Shown: positions 6,732 through 15,009, counted from the first letter of the stretch. The stretch: 48,844 bases of DNA from RGIG6353 sp964650465 (GCA_964650465.1 CAZYTA010000018.1:1-48844); one strand, 5' to 3'. Translations and numbers: made by a program. The notes: generated by a model not told the origin, from the sequence alone.

Positions 6732-8117
6732 TTAACCGAACAGTGCAATCAGAACGCCTGCCGCTATAGCAGAGCCGATAACACCTGCAACGTTAGGTCC
6801 CATAGCATGCATAAGAAGGAAGTTTGAAGGATTTTCCTTTTGTCCAACAACCTGGGATACACGGGCAGCCATAGGAACAGCAGAAACACCCGCAGAACCG
6901 ATCAAAGGATTTATCTTGTTCTTGAGGAAAAGATTCATAAACTTTGCAAGCAGCACTCCGCCGGCAGTTCCAAGACCGAAAGCAACAACACCAAGGACAA
7001 TAATCTTGATAGTTCCGAGAGAAAGGAAAGTAGTAGCTGTAGCTGTAGCACCTACTGTAAGTCCAAGGAATATAGTTACAATGTTCATAAGCTCATTCTG
7101 AGCAGTTTTGTTAAGTCTTTCAACAACTCCGCACTCCTTGAATATGTTACCAAGCATAAGAGCGCCTACAAGAGGAGCTGCAGAAGGCACAATCATAGCA
7201 ACAATCAACGTTACAAGGAACGGGAATAATATTTTTTCTTTCTTTGATACAGGTCTCAACTCTGTCATAACTATAGAACGTTCAGCCTTTGTGGTAAGGA
7301 ACTTCATTATAGGCGGCTGTATAACAGGCACAAGAGCCATATAAGAGTATGCCGCAACAGCTATAGGACCAAGAAGACGAGGAGCCAACTTCGATGTTAC
7401 AAATATAGCTGTAGGACCGTCTGCTCCTCCGATAATACCTATCGAAGATGCCTCGGCACCGTTAAATCCCATCAATGAAGCGCCTACATATGTAGCAAAT
7501 ATGCCGAGCTGTGCCGCAGCACCGAGTAATAAGCTCTTGGGATTGGCAATCAGAGGACCGAAGTCGGTCATTGCACCTACACCCATAAATATCAAGCAGG
7601 GATAAATACCAAGCTTTACGCCGAGATAGAGGTAGTCAAGCAACCCCGCCGAAACAGATTCTATCGCCTTGTATCCATCTGCAGCCACCACAGATGTCAG
7701 TTCCTTTATCTGTGCCTCTGAAGCAGCAATAGCACTCAGCATTTTTTCGCTAAAAGCAACAGTATCTGCTGAATTTAAGGCATTGATAAAGTCAAATGTA
7801 ACATAAGGCTTCAAAACATCAAGGCTTACACCGCCTTCAAAAAGTTCAAGGAGAAATTCTGTTGTTATAGGCTCTCCGCCAAACAATCCCCAATGAACAT
7901 GACCGCCCGCGAAGAGAATTTCATGAAACATCTCTGCTCCGGGAAGATTTGTTAAAAACATACCGAAAGCAATCGGAAGAAGAAGCATAGGTTCGAACTT
8001 CTTGACAATCGCCAAATATGCCAAAACAAATGAAACCGCAATCATCACAAGAGTAAGAAGGTTATCCTTGAACAAATAAACTCCTGTCTGTTGCAAAAAA
8101 TTTATAATGGCTTCCAT
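6732..8117 (-). CDS. oadB: Na+-translocating decarboxylase beta subunit
   Basis: 461 residues of multi-pass membrane protein that decarboxylates carboxybiotin and exports Na+. The conserved motifs MGVGAMTDFGPLIANPKSLL and GGADGPTAIF (with the essential Asp233) are both present, as is the C-terminal SAGVSAVPMAARVSQ segment. Family members are usually about 370-435 residues. Here residues roughly 72-155, between the first membrane segments and the LDYLYLGVKLGIYP segment, form a long hydrophilic insertion probably facing outside. The operon order on the minus strand is biotin carrier, beta, alpha. A GGAGG site lies 11 bases upstream of the ATG. Confidence 0.92.
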   Translation of the reverse strand: MEAIINFLQQTGVYLFKDNLLTLVMIAVSFVLAYLAIVKKFEPMLLLPIAFGMFLTNLPGAEMFHEILFAGGHVHWGLFGGEPITTEFLLELFEGGVSLDVLKPYVTFDFINALNSADTVAFSEKMLSAIAASEAQIKELTSVVAADGYKAIESVSAGLLDYLYLGVKLGIYPCLIFMGVGAMTDFGPLIANPKSLLLGAAAQLGIFATYVGASLMGFNGAEASSIGIIGGADGPTAIFVTSKLAPRLLGPIAVAAYSYMALVPVIQPPIMKFLTTKAERSIVMTELRPVSKKEKILFPFLVTLIVAMIVPSAAPLVGALMLGNIFKECGVVERLNKTAQNELMNIVTIFLGLTVGATATATTFLSLGTIKIIVLGVVAFGLGTAGGVLLAKFMNLFLKNKINPLIGSAGVSAVPMAARVSQVVGQKENPSNFLLMHAMGPNVAGVIGSAIAAGVLIALFG

Positions 8118-8139
8118 AAGTCAAAAAACCTCCGACAAC

Positions 8140-8499
8140 TTAACCTATATTGCAAAGAAGAGCGCCTGTCTCTACCGCCTGTCCCTTTGAAACAGAAACA
8201 GCACCAACAGTACCGTCACACGGAGAAAGGATCTCGTTTTCCATCTTCATAGCCTCAAGTACAAACAGAATGTCCCCTGCCTTAACAGCCTGACCCGCTG
8301 AAACTTTGACATCAAGGATTGTACCGGGCATAGGAGCCTTTACGATTTCTCCGCCGGCAGGAGCAGCCGCAGCTGCGGGCGCAGGAGCAGGAGCAGCTAC
8401 AGGCTTTGCAGCGGGAGCTGTATTTGCACTTGCGGAATCCATTGCCTCAAGTTCAACCTCGTAGGATACGCCGTTAACAACTACATGATACTTTTTCAT
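8140..8499 (-). CDS. Biotin carrier protein of the decarboxylase
   Basis: 119 residues. The C-terminal biotinyl domain has the motif EAMKMENEI, with Lys as the biotin attachment site. An Ala/Pro-rich flexible linker occupies residues ~27-50, as in the gamma/delta biotin subunits of glutaconyl-CoA, methylmalonyl-CoA and oxaloacetate decarboxylases. It shuttles CO2 between the carboxyltransferase and the membrane beta subunit. First gene of the operon; GAGGTG ribosome site. The remaining small gamma subunit lies apart at 9595 on the other strand. Confidence 0.9.
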   Translation of the reverse strand: MKKYHVVVNGVSYEVELEAMDSASANTAPAAKPVAAPAPAPAAAAAPAGGEIVKAPMPGTILDVKVSAGQAVKAGDILFVLEAMKMENEILSPCDGTVGAVSVSKGQAVETGALLCNIG

Positions 8500-8567
8500 A
8501 ATTACACCTCATATATTTTAATTTATTTTGTAACTTTAATAATATCTAAAAAACTTTTCTTAAAATG

Positions 8568-8596
8568 TTGCATTTCAATGATGAATGTGATAAAAT
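8568..8596 (+). promoter_or_regulatory. Promoter of the response regulator gene
   Basis: TTGCAT, 17-base spacer, TAAAAT on the plus strand, ending 64 bases before the ATG. It lies in the divergent region (8500-8660) shared with the biotin carrier gene, for which I found no convincing promoter. Confidence 0.6.
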
Positions 8597-8660
8597 TTGT
8601 GTAATGATTATGTAATAATTTCATAATACAAAAAATACATAAAGCAAAGGACAAAAAATA

Positions 8661-9356
8661 ATGTTTGAAGGAACACGCATACTGATAATAGAAGATGAAA
8701 TAAAAACCGTAAACTTCATCTCCATGGCACTGAGAGCCAAAGGGTATAAAGTAACAAGTGCGCAGACAGGACAATCGGGAATTCTCAGCTTTTGTACATC
8801 TAACCCTGACATTATCCTGCTCGGACTCGGTCTCCCCGACATGGACGGTATGAAAGTACTTGAAGAGGTCCGAAAAGTCTCGGACATACCAATAATGATA
8901 GTTTCATCAAGAAAGTCTGAATCAGATATAATTTCATCGCTTGATGCAGGCGCGAATGACTATATGACAAAGCCGTTCAGTATGGGGGAGCTGCTCGCAA
9001 GAGTAAGAGTAATGGAAAGATATATCGCCCGTGAACCCGTCGTTAAACCGGATACAATCCTGCAATTCAGCGGCATGACTATTGACACGGAGAAAAGAAG
9101 AATTTATGTAGATGGTTGTGATGTTCATCTGACACCGCTTGAATACAAATTACTTGTAATACTTGCTTCAAATCCGGGAAAAGTAATCACGCACCATCAA
9201 ATATCACGGGACGTGTGGGGTTACAGGGAAAACTCAGATGCAAAAAGCATACGTGTGTGCATGGCGAGCTTAAGAAAGAAAATTAAAGATAACTCCCCTG
9301 AGCCTAAGTACATATTTACCGAAATAGGCGTAGGGTATCGATTTGCTGACAAATAA
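8661..9356 (+). CDS. OmpR/KdpE-type response regulator with altered phosphoacceptor site
   Basis: 231 residues: receiver domain 1-120 and winged-helix DNA-binding domain ~133-229 ending in the typical GVGYRF. The acidic pocket (Glu11, Asp12), the switch Ser82/83, Tyr101 and Lys104 are conserved. However, the segment that normally reads LLDLGLPDMDG reads LLGLGLPDMDG, so the phosphorylatable aspartate is Gly55 (codon GGA). Together with the absence of any sensor kinase gene nearby, this suggests a phosphorylation-independent orphan regulator. It is transcribed divergently from the decarboxylase operon, so these genes are candidate targets. The ATG at 8661 follows an AAAGGAC-like ribosome site. 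Confidence 0.9.
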   Translation: MFEGTRILIIEDEIKTVNFISMALRAKGYKVTSAQTGQSGILSFCTSNPDIILLGLGLPDMDGMKVLEEVRKVSDIPIMIVSSRKSESDIISSLDAGANDYMTKPFSMGELLARVRVMERYIAREPVVKPDTILQFSGMTIDTEKRRIYVDGCDVHLTPLEYKLLVILASNPGKVITHHQISRDVWGYRENSDAKSIRVCMASLRKKIKDNSPEPKYIFTEIGVGYRFADK

Positions 9357-9594
9357 AACCTTACCGACATTCTTAAACAGCCCATTCTACGTCATTGTAT
9401 AATATTTAAGTATATTATATAACAGACTGTATAAGATTAGGATTTATAATAACAAAACCGTGTAAAAAAGTTATAATGTTTCGCTGTTTTTTCTTAACGC
9501 TTTTATTACGTTGATACCAAAACTTTATACCCCTTTTTAATGCCTGTTGATATATAATAAGAAAAGATTATAAAAGATTTTTTTGGAGGTCAAA
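9357..9594. other. Intergenic stretch without a recognised gene
   Basis: 238 bases between the response regulator and the gamma subunit gene. It is very AT-rich with several TATAAT-like words (for example 9553-9558) but no matching -35 box. No open frame of note and no terminator-like hairpin after the regulator were seen. Confidence 0.5.
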
Positions 9595-9876
9595 ATGGTT
9601 TCAAATACTTTTGTTGTTTTACTTGGAATGGGAACCGTATTCGCAGGACTTATCATTATTATTTTGCTCTGTAAGCTTATGAGCTTTTTTATCAGGGCAA
9701 CCGAGAACAAAACAGTAGCCACCCCCTCACCCGTTACTGCTCCTGCCGAAAACATTCAATCAAATAACGAAATTCCAAACAAGCAATCTTTAATTGCAGC
9801 TGTTTCCGCAGTTGTAGCAGAAGAGACAGGCACAGATATTACTAACATAAGAATTCATTCAATAAAGAGAACATAA
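9595..9876 (+). CDS. oadG: Decarboxylase gamma subunit (OadG family)
   Basis: 93 residues. A single N-terminal membrane helix (LLGMGTVFAGLIIIILLCKLM) is followed by a polar Pro/Ser-rich linker and the C-terminal segment IAAVSAVVAEETGTDITNIR with IHSIKR, which resembles the C-terminal tail of OadG/MmdD/GcdD proteins. It anchors and assembles the alpha and beta subunits at the membrane. The start is the ATG at 9595, 5 bases after GGAGG; an in-frame TTG at 9583 would overlap that ribosome site. It is separated from the other subunit genes by the response regulator and lies on the opposite strand, so its expression must be set independently. Confidence 0.8.
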   Translation: MVSNTFVVLLGMGTVFAGLIIIILLCKLMSFFIRATENKTVATPSPVTAPAENIQSNNEIPNKQSLIAAVSAVVAEETGTDITNIRIHSIKRT

Positions 9877-9912
9877 AACAAAAGAAGGTCTGGTCAGACC
9901 TTCTTTTGTTTT
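9875..9912. terminator. Bidirectional terminator between oadG and radA
   Basis: A perfect 18-bp inverted repeat with a 2-base loop (left arm 9875-9892, right arm 9895-9912), GC-rich at the tip and A/T tracts at the ends in both directions. It overlaps the stop codons of both convergent genes. Confidence 0.9.
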
Positions 9913-11290
9913 ATGAAAAAAGCTTTAAAATTTCAGTTATACTTTTTACAGTTACAATATCAAAATCCGCGGGAAGAGTAGGCAAAGACTTTGGCAAAGA
10001 AGACTTTGGGATTATTATTCTTTTATACCCGAGCCTCGCCGCTTCTTTTATTCTTGAAGTAACAAAGCTAACGGACCTAACTTCTCCTAAAAGTCCCACC
10101 TCGCCCAGTGCAACGGTCTTATCATCAATTTCTATATTTCTGTAAGCTGAGATAACAGACATAACAATTGCAAGGTCGGAAGAAGGCTCGTCAAGTCTTA
10201 AACCACCGATTACATTAAGGTAAACGTCCTGAGTTGACAAATAAATTCCAAGTCGTTTTTCGATTACAGCAAGAAGAATTGACACCCTGTTGAAATCCAA
10301 TCCGGTAACTACTCTTTTAGGAGCAGGAAATACCGTCTTAGACACAAGGGCCTGTATTTCCGCAAGAATAGGTCTTGTGCCTTCATGCACGCAAACTGTA
10401 CAGCTACCGGAAACATTTTTAGGCTTTTCTGAAAGCAGAGCTCTGCTGGGGTCGGTAACTTCTATAAGTCCCCTGTCCCCCATCTCAAAGACACCTATTT
10501 CGTTAGTTGAGCCAAATCGGTTTTTGGATGAGCGAATAAGTCTGTAAAACTGTGTGCGTTCCCCTTCAAAACTCAAAACTACATCAACCATATGTTCCAG
10601 AACTTTAGGTCCTGCTATTCCGCCATCTTTGTTTACGTGTCCGACTATTACAGTAGCAACAGAAGACTCTTTTGTTTTTCTTATAAGCGATAAGGCACAC
10701 TGCTTAACCTGAGTTATACTGCCGGGAATGGAGTCAACGGCAGGAGAATACACAGTTTGAACCGAGTCTATAATCAACAAATCCGGTTTTAGCTTATCTA
10801 CGTATGCAATTACTGCATCCACATTGGTCTCACACAAAAGATAAACGTTATCTCCGGTAACACCGAGCCTTTCAGCTCGAAGCTTAATCTGAGTAGCTGA
10901 CTCTTCTCCAGAAACGTAAAGTATTTTGCGTGAATTCGGAAGACTTTTGCATATTTGCAAAAGTATAGTACTTTTACCTATACCAGGTTCACCGCTTATC
11001 AAAACAACAGATCCTTTTACTATTCCTCCGCCAAGAGCTCTGTCAAACTCAGAAATCCCGGTCTCCATTCGAACTTCTTCTCTTTGGTTAAGCGAAATTT
11101 CGGAAATAAGTTCTGCTTCAGTGGATGCTACAACGGATATAGATTTATTAAAAGTATTTTGCTGCGGAACGGATATTTCTTCTTCGAGTGAATCCCATGC
11201 GCCGCATTCTTTACATTTTCCGCCCCATTTGGAATGAATAAATCCGCATTCACTGCAAACATAAACTGTTTTTACATCATTTTTTGCCAT
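9911..11290 (-). CDS. radA: DNA repair protein RadA/Sms
   Basis: 459 residues. A four-cysteine zinc finger (Cys12, 15, 26, 29), Walker A GEPGIGKST at 100-108, the RadA-specific KNRFG motif at 256-260, and a C-terminal Lon-protease-like domain without the catalytic serine pair. RadA is a RecA-like, hexameric branch-migration helicase that processes recombination intermediates. The length matches the family. It is separated from the upstream amidase gene by only 11 bases and probably shares its transcript. The 3' end is defined by the bidirectional hairpin. Confidence 0.97.
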   Translation of the reverse strand: MAKNDVKTVYVCSECGFIHSKWGGKCKECGAWDSLEEEISVPQQNTFNKSISVVASTEAELISEISLNQREEVRMETGISEFDRALGGGIVKGSVVLISGEPGIGKSTILLQICKSLPNSRKILYVSGEESATQIKLRAERLGVTGDNVYLLCETNVDAVIAYVDKLKPDLLIIDSVQTVYSPAVDSIPGSITQVKQCALSLIRKTKESSVATVIVGHVNKDGGIAGPKVLEHMVDVVLSFEGERTQFYRLIRSSKNRFGSTNEIGVFEMGDRGLIEVTDPSRALLSEKPKNVSGSCTVCVHEGTRPILAEIQALVSKTVFPAPKRVVTGLDFNRVSILLAVIEKRLGIYLSTQDVYLNVIGGLRLDEPSSDLAIVMSVISAYRNIEIDDKTVALGEVGLLGEVRSVSFVTSRIKEAARLGYKRIIIPKSSLPKSLPTLPADFDIVTVKSITEILKLFS

Positions 11291-11301
11291 ACTTCAACAT
11301 C

Positions 11302-12024
11302 CTATAATTTTATATATTCAATAATAGAATTCGCAATTACAAAAGCCAATTTTTTTTGATACTCTTCATCCGAAAGCTTAGACAAATCTTCATCATTTGA
11401 CAAAAAACCGCACTCAATTAATACAGCAGAGCACTGCAGCCGATCCAAAACATATATGGAATCGGTAGATTTTTTTATATTCCTTGCATTGTGAGGTTCA
11501 AGAAATTCTTTATTGTTGCTTTGTAAAACAAGTGCTAAAGCTTCGCTATATTGGTTATTAGGTGAATAAAACACTTGCAATCCGTTATATTTGCCTTCAG
11601 CAAACTTGTTCATATGAATACTTACAAACACAGGGTCATTAAACTGATTGGCAAAACTAACTCTGTTGAGCAAATCGTCTCGTTTTTTGTGTTTTGACGA
11701 ATCCTGCGCTAATAATTTATCATCAGAACGAGTCATATACACATCAACATCATAGTATTCAAGGAATACTGCAATTTGCTTTGCCACCTTTAAATTCAAA
11801 TCTTTTTCACGTACCTCGCCAACAGTAGCACCTGAATCAATTCCGCCATGTCCGGCATCAATAACAACAGTAACTCTGTCACCTGTATATTCGACAACCT
11901 CAAGCAAAGGCTTATCAAATAATACCTTTCCGATATAAAAGAAAGATAAAGCAGCCGCAACAATAAGTAATGAAACAATAACAGTTTTAACTAAAAACAG
12001 TAGCTTTTCAGATTTTATGAGCAT
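11302..12024 (-). CDS. N-acetylmuramoyl-L-alanine amidase (Amidase_3, CwlD-like)
   Basis: 240 residues: one N-terminal membrane helix (~9-30), then an Amidase_3 domain with VIDAGHGGIDSGA (zinc His), the conserved Glu in REKDLNL, SIHMNKF (zinc His) and the catalytic Glu in VLIECGFLSN. The enzyme cleaves the lactyl-amide bond of peptidoglycan outside the membrane. Its size and single anchor resemble CwlD, which makes muramic-delta-lactam in spore cortex, and a sporulation sigma factor is present elsewhere in the window; this assignment is inference. The ATG at 12024 lies 7 bases after GGAGGT; an in-frame ATG at 12039 overlaps that site and is not used. Confidence 0.88.
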   Translation of the reverse strand: MLIKSEKLLFLVKTVIVSLLIVAAALSFFYIGKVLFDKPLLEVVEYTGDRVTVVIDAGHGGIDSGATVGEVREKDLNLKVAKQIAVFLEYYDVDVYMTRSDDKLLAQDSSKHKKRDDLLNRVSFANQFNDPVFVSIHMNKFAEGKYNGLQVFYSPNNQYSEALALVLQSNNKEFLEPHNARNIKKSTDSIYVLDRLQCSAVLIECGFLSNDEDLSKLSDEEYQKKLAFVIANSIIEYIKL

Positions 12025-12036
12025 ACAGCTTACCTC

Positions 12037-12067
12037 CATACTATACAGTATGAAAGGTAAAAGTCAA
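12037..12067 (-). promoter_or_regulatory. Palindrome and weak promoter at the amidase start
   Basis: CATACTGTATAGTATG (minus strand, 12052-12037) has 6-bp arms CATACT/AGTATG and abuts the ribosome site. TTGACT (12067-12062), 16 bases and TATAGT (12045-12040) could be a promoter whose -10 is inside the palindrome, although the transcript would then start within the ribosome site. Confidence 0.3.
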
Positions 12068-12070
12068 TTA

Positions 12071-12664
12071 TTAATAATTGTTTTTAATCTTCTCTTTTTC
12101 TTCGTTATACTTTATTCCAAATATACTTCTTAGCCTATAATTCTTTGTGCCAAAAATATAAGCACCGGCACCTACTATAACCCCGGGCAGTACAGATAAA
12201 AGGTACAAAAAAGCAGAGGTATTAGCTACGCCGTCAAACAATGTCGAAAACAGACCAGAATACATACATTGAGAAAAAAATACATTTATATAGAAAACAC
12301 CCCTGTACAGAACATCAATTGTTCGCTCTGCAAATCCATTGTTTGAAGCAAATAAAGAAAGCACAGCACATAGCACCGTGGTTAGATAATAAGGGAGTGA
12401 GCCTGCTATCATTACCACAACACCATCAGTTTTGCGTATCTTATCAGCTCCTATTCCAACAGCACGTTTCGCACCAGCCTCCCACATAAAACTGTATACC
12501 AAGTAAAGGTAAAAAGCAATTGAAATAATACTTCCTGCCAATTGAAATTTGCCTTCAAATGCAATTGTGAAAAAAACAAACAAAATCAGTGAATAAATGC
12601 CTGAAACAAAGTGGTTGATTAATAATTTAACAACATACTGGGCATTGCTTTTGATTACACTCAT
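12071..12664 (-). CDS. Membrane protein of unknown function
   Basis: 197 residues that I do not recognise. Five hydrophobic segments are visible: about 22-38, 43-62, 84-107, 122-142 and 150-171. The C-terminal tail (about 173-197) is highly charged, so probably cytoplasmic. The layout loosely recalls Yip1-type membrane proteins but no signature supports that. A consensus AGGAGGT ribosome site and promoter are present. The gene precedes the amidase by 46 bases, so the two may be co-transcribed and may both act at the envelope (inference). Confidence 0.75.
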   Translation of the reverse strand: MSVIKSNAQYVVKLLINHFVSGIYSLILFVFFTIAFEGKFQLAGSIISIAFYLYLVYSFMWEAGAKRAVGIGADKIRKTDGVVVMIAGSLPYYLTTVLCAVLSLFASNNGFAERTIDVLYRGVFYINVFFSQCMYSGLFSTLFDGVANTSAFLYLLSVLPGVIVGAGAYIFGTKNYRLRSIFGIKYNEEKEKIKNNY

Positions 12665-12695
12665 ACGTACCTCCTATTATTAATATATTGGTTCT

Positions 12696-12724
12696 ATTGT
12701 ATAGTAAAATGTGTTTTTTATCAA
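12696..12724 (-). promoter_or_regulatory. Promoter of the membrane protein gene (12071-12664)
   Basis: TTGATA (12724-12719), 17-base spacer, TACAAT (12701-12696) on the minus strand, about 32 bases before the start codon. Confidence 0.65.
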
Positions 12725-12789
12725 GTAAAAAAATAAATATTTACAAAAAATCAAACAAAAAAGCTTATATACACAAAAAACACAAAAAA

Positions 12790-12810
12790 CCCCCCTGTAA
12801 AAACAGGGGG
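12790..12810 (-). terminator. Rho-independent terminator of the efp operon
   Basis: CCCCCTG/CAGGGGG stem with a 6-base loop, followed on the minus strand by a T-rich run. It lies 12 bases after the stop of the CD1247-like gene. Confidence 0.9.
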
Positions 12811-12822
12811 AAATAACAAGTG

Positions 12823-13278
12823 TTAGTTGTTTTCAACAGAAAACACATTATGACACGAAGGACATATAACGCTTGAAGGATTGATGCTGTTGTCAAGATA
12901 GACTTGATCACCGCACGAAGGGCAAACCACTTTAAAAAAGTCGTAAGCGCCGCCTGATTCGCACTCGTCACAATCATCATCGCAGACACATTCGTCACAA
13001 TTACCATCACACTCAAAGTCATCATAATCACCGTGACTTTCACATTCGCTGTCCAGATCATCGTAAACAACTTCCTCGAGACATCCCAGATCTTCATCTA
13101 TTTCTTCGATATAATCTCTGAGAGTTTCATTCTCATCAGAAAGAGAAGTGATCTCATGAGCCATATCGTCAACAAGATCAATAAGAAGCTCAATTATCTT
13201 CCCTTCTGTTGTTTCTGTATCAAACGACTTTCCGTAAACAACACCTTTAATGTAAGCGACTTTTTCTGTCAATGACAT
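12823..13278 (-). CDS. CD1247-like protein with acidic cysteine-rich centre and zinc ribbon
   Basis: 151 residues. The N-terminal ~60 residues (LTEKVAYIKGVVYG...IIELLIDLVDDMAHEI) match the clostridial CD1247 N-terminal domain, a helical, partly coiled-coil module next to efp in many Clostridia. The middle (~75-108) is extremely rich in Asp, Glu and Cys (DGNCDECVCDDDCDECESGG). The C-terminus has two CPSC motifs about 20 residues apart, likely a zinc ribbon. The function is unknown. The gene starts 17 bases after efp and ends at the strong terminator, so it is co-transcribed with efp. AAAGGAGG ribosome site before the ATG. Confidence 0.8.
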   Translation of the reverse strand: MSLTEKVAYIKGVVYGKSFDTETTEGKIIELLIDLVDDMAHEITSLSDENETLRDYIEEIDEDLGCLEEVVYDDLDSECESHGDYDDFECDGNCDECVCDDDCDECESGGAYDFFKVVCPSCGDQVYLDNSINPSSVICPSCHNVFSVENN

Positions 13279-13295
13279 AAACAGCCTCCTTTTCG

Positions 13296-13856
13296 TTATA
13301 CTCTTTCGAGATACTCACCTGTACGTGTATCAATCTTGATTACATCACCTTCATCGATGAAGAGAGGAACCTTGATCTCTGCACCTGTTTCAAGAGTTGC
13401 GGGTTTTGTTGTACCTGTAGCTGTATCACCCTTAAAGCCGGGTTCTGTTTCGGTTACAGTAAGCTCAACGAACATAGGGGGTTCAACTGCAAAAACATTG
13501 CCCTTGTAAGAAGCAACTCTTACCATATCGTTTTCCTTAACGAACTTAAAATTAGGAGTAAGGATGTCCTTGCTGATCGGAATCTGATCATAAGACTCCA
13601 TGTCCATAAAGTAATAAAGATCGCCGTCAGAGTAAAGGTACTGCATATCCTTTCTCTCAACATATGCAGGCGAATACTTATCAGAGGGGTTGAAAGTCTT
13701 TTCAACAACTGCACCTGTAATAACATTTCTCAGCTTTGTTCTGACAAACGCAGCACCCTTTCCCGGTTTTACATGCTGAAATTCGATAACCTGCATAACG
13801 TTTCCATCCATCTCGAATGTAACGCCGTTTCTAAAATCTCCAGCTACTACTGCCAT
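13296..13856 (-). CDS. efp: Translation elongation factor P
   Basis: 186 residues, the family length. The N-terminal KOW-like domain carries the loop VKPGKGAAF with Lys33, at the position of the modified tip residue that contacts the peptidyl-transferase centre and rescues ribosomes at polyproline stretches. Two OB domains follow, ending in ...IDTRTGEYLERV as is typical. The start is the ATG at 13856, preceded by GGAGGAT; an in-frame ATG at 13871 overlaps that ribosome site. It has its own promoter and is followed by the CD1247-like gene in the same transcript. No lysine-modifying enzyme gene (epmA/ymfI) is nearby. Confidence 0.97.
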   Translation of the reverse strand: MAVVAGDFRNGVTFEMDGNVMQVIEFQHVKPGKGAAFVRTKLRNVITGAVVEKTFNPSDKYSPAYVERKDMQYLYSDGDLYYFMDMESYDQIPISKDILTPNFKFVKENDMVRVASYKGNVFAVEPPMFVELTVTETEPGFKGDTATGTTKPATLETGAEIKVPLFIDEGDVIKIDTRTGEYLERV

Positions 13857-13897
13857 TTTTATATCCTCCATAAAATTAAATATAGCTTTTTCATACT

Positions 13898-13926
13898 ATT
13901 TTATACTATTTTCTTCAAAAAAGCAA
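13898..13926 (-). promoter_or_regulatory. Promoter of efp
   Basis: TTGCTT (13926-13921), 17-base spacer, TAAAAT (13903-13898) on the minus strand, in the gap after the M24 peptidase gene. Confidence 0.6.
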
Positions 13927-13944
13927 TACTTTTTTTGAATTTTA

Positions 13945-15009
13945 CTATATTTCTATGAGTTTTTTATCACTTTTTGTTAAATTAATCGCACTCTTTTCAC
14001 CGACAACAACTATATCCTCGATTCTTACACCATACTTTCCTTCGATATAAATACCCGGCTCAACACTTAATATGGAATTTAGCGGAATTTCTTTTTTATA
14101 ATTCGGAGAAAACGACGGATGTTCATGAACGTCTATACCAAGTCCATGACCTGTCGAATGGCCAAAATTGTTGCCAAAACCTTTGGAACGTATAATATTG
14201 CGTGCCGCCGCATCAACATCGCAGCCAAGAACATTTGCATGTATTACTTCAAGAGCCGCAAGCTGTGCTTCCAAAACAGTATTGTAAATGAACTTCATTT
14301 CACTATCAGCTCTGCCTATAACAACCGTTCGCGTCATATCGGAACAATACCCGTCAAGCTTAGCGCCAAAATCCATAGTCAAAAAGGAATTGGGAGAAAG
14401 CTGCACCTTTGCAGGCTCACCGTGCGGCAGCGATGAGTTTCGACCTGAAACGCAAATAGTTTTAAATGCAGTACTTTGTGCGCCGTTTTTCTGCATAAAA
14501 AAATCAATTTCAGATGCAACATCCTTTTCGGTAAGTCCCGGCTTCAGGTATTCAAGAATATGCGTATATGCAGCATCTGTCAATTCCTGAGCATTTATGA
14601 TTTTTTGAATTTCCGACTCAGTTTTTACAGACCTCATCTCTGAAATCAGCGACCCCAAATACTCAACTTGAACATTTTGAAAAATCCTCTGAATTCTGTT
14701 GTTAAGTGAAACAGTTACATAATCATCTTCTATACTCAAAGTACTGATATTTTCTTTTTCACATAAGCTTTGTGCACACTCAAGCAAAGAACGTTCAGCG
14801 AGCACTACACTGAATCCGTCGGAATTTGATTTTGCCATTTCGTAATATCTGAAATCAACAATGAGATACGCATTGCACGGAGTAATCAAAACAGCTCCGT
14901 CGCTTGATTCAATTCCCGTCAGATACAATCTGTTCTGTTCGGATAATACAAGAGCCGCACGTCCTTGCTGTATTCCGAATTTTTCTGTGAATTTTCCAAT
15001 CATTGACAT
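13945..15009 (-). CDS. M24 family Xaa-Pro aminopeptidase
   Basis: 354 residues: an N-terminal creatinase-like domain (1-~130) and a C-terminal pita-bread metallopeptidase domain. The five metal ligands are visible: Asp in MDFGAKLDGY, Asp in SDMTRT, His in STGHGLGID, Glu in LSVEPGIY and Glu in VRIED. The enzyme releases N-terminal residues in front of proline in the cytoplasm. In Firmicutes it commonly lies just before efp, as here. GGAGG lies 7 bases before the ATG at 15009, which overlaps the end of the upstream TIM-barrel gene by 10 bases. Confidence 0.93.
   Translation of the reverse strand: MSMIGKFTEKFGIQQGRAALVLSEQNRLYLTGIESSDGAVLITPCNAYLIVDFRYYEMAKSNSDGFSVVLAERSLLECAQSLCEKENISTLSIEDDYVTVSLNNRIQRIFQNVQVEYLGSLISEMRSVKTESEIQKIINAQELTDAAYTHILEYLKPGLTEKDVASEIDFFMQKNGAQSTAFKTICVSGRNSSLPHGEPAKVQLSPNSFLTMDFGAKLDGYCSDMTRTVVIGRADSEMKFIYNTVLEAQLAALEVIHANVLGCDVDAAARNIIRSKGFGNNFGHSTGHGLGIDVHEHPSFSPNYKKEIPLNSILSVEPGIYIEGKYGVRIEDIVVVGEKSAINLTKSDKKLIEI

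Noticed and set aside
9361..9594. Small RNA or riboswitch before oadG
   Set aside because: No stable conserved fold or terminator was seen, only AT-rich DNA with scattered TATAAT words.
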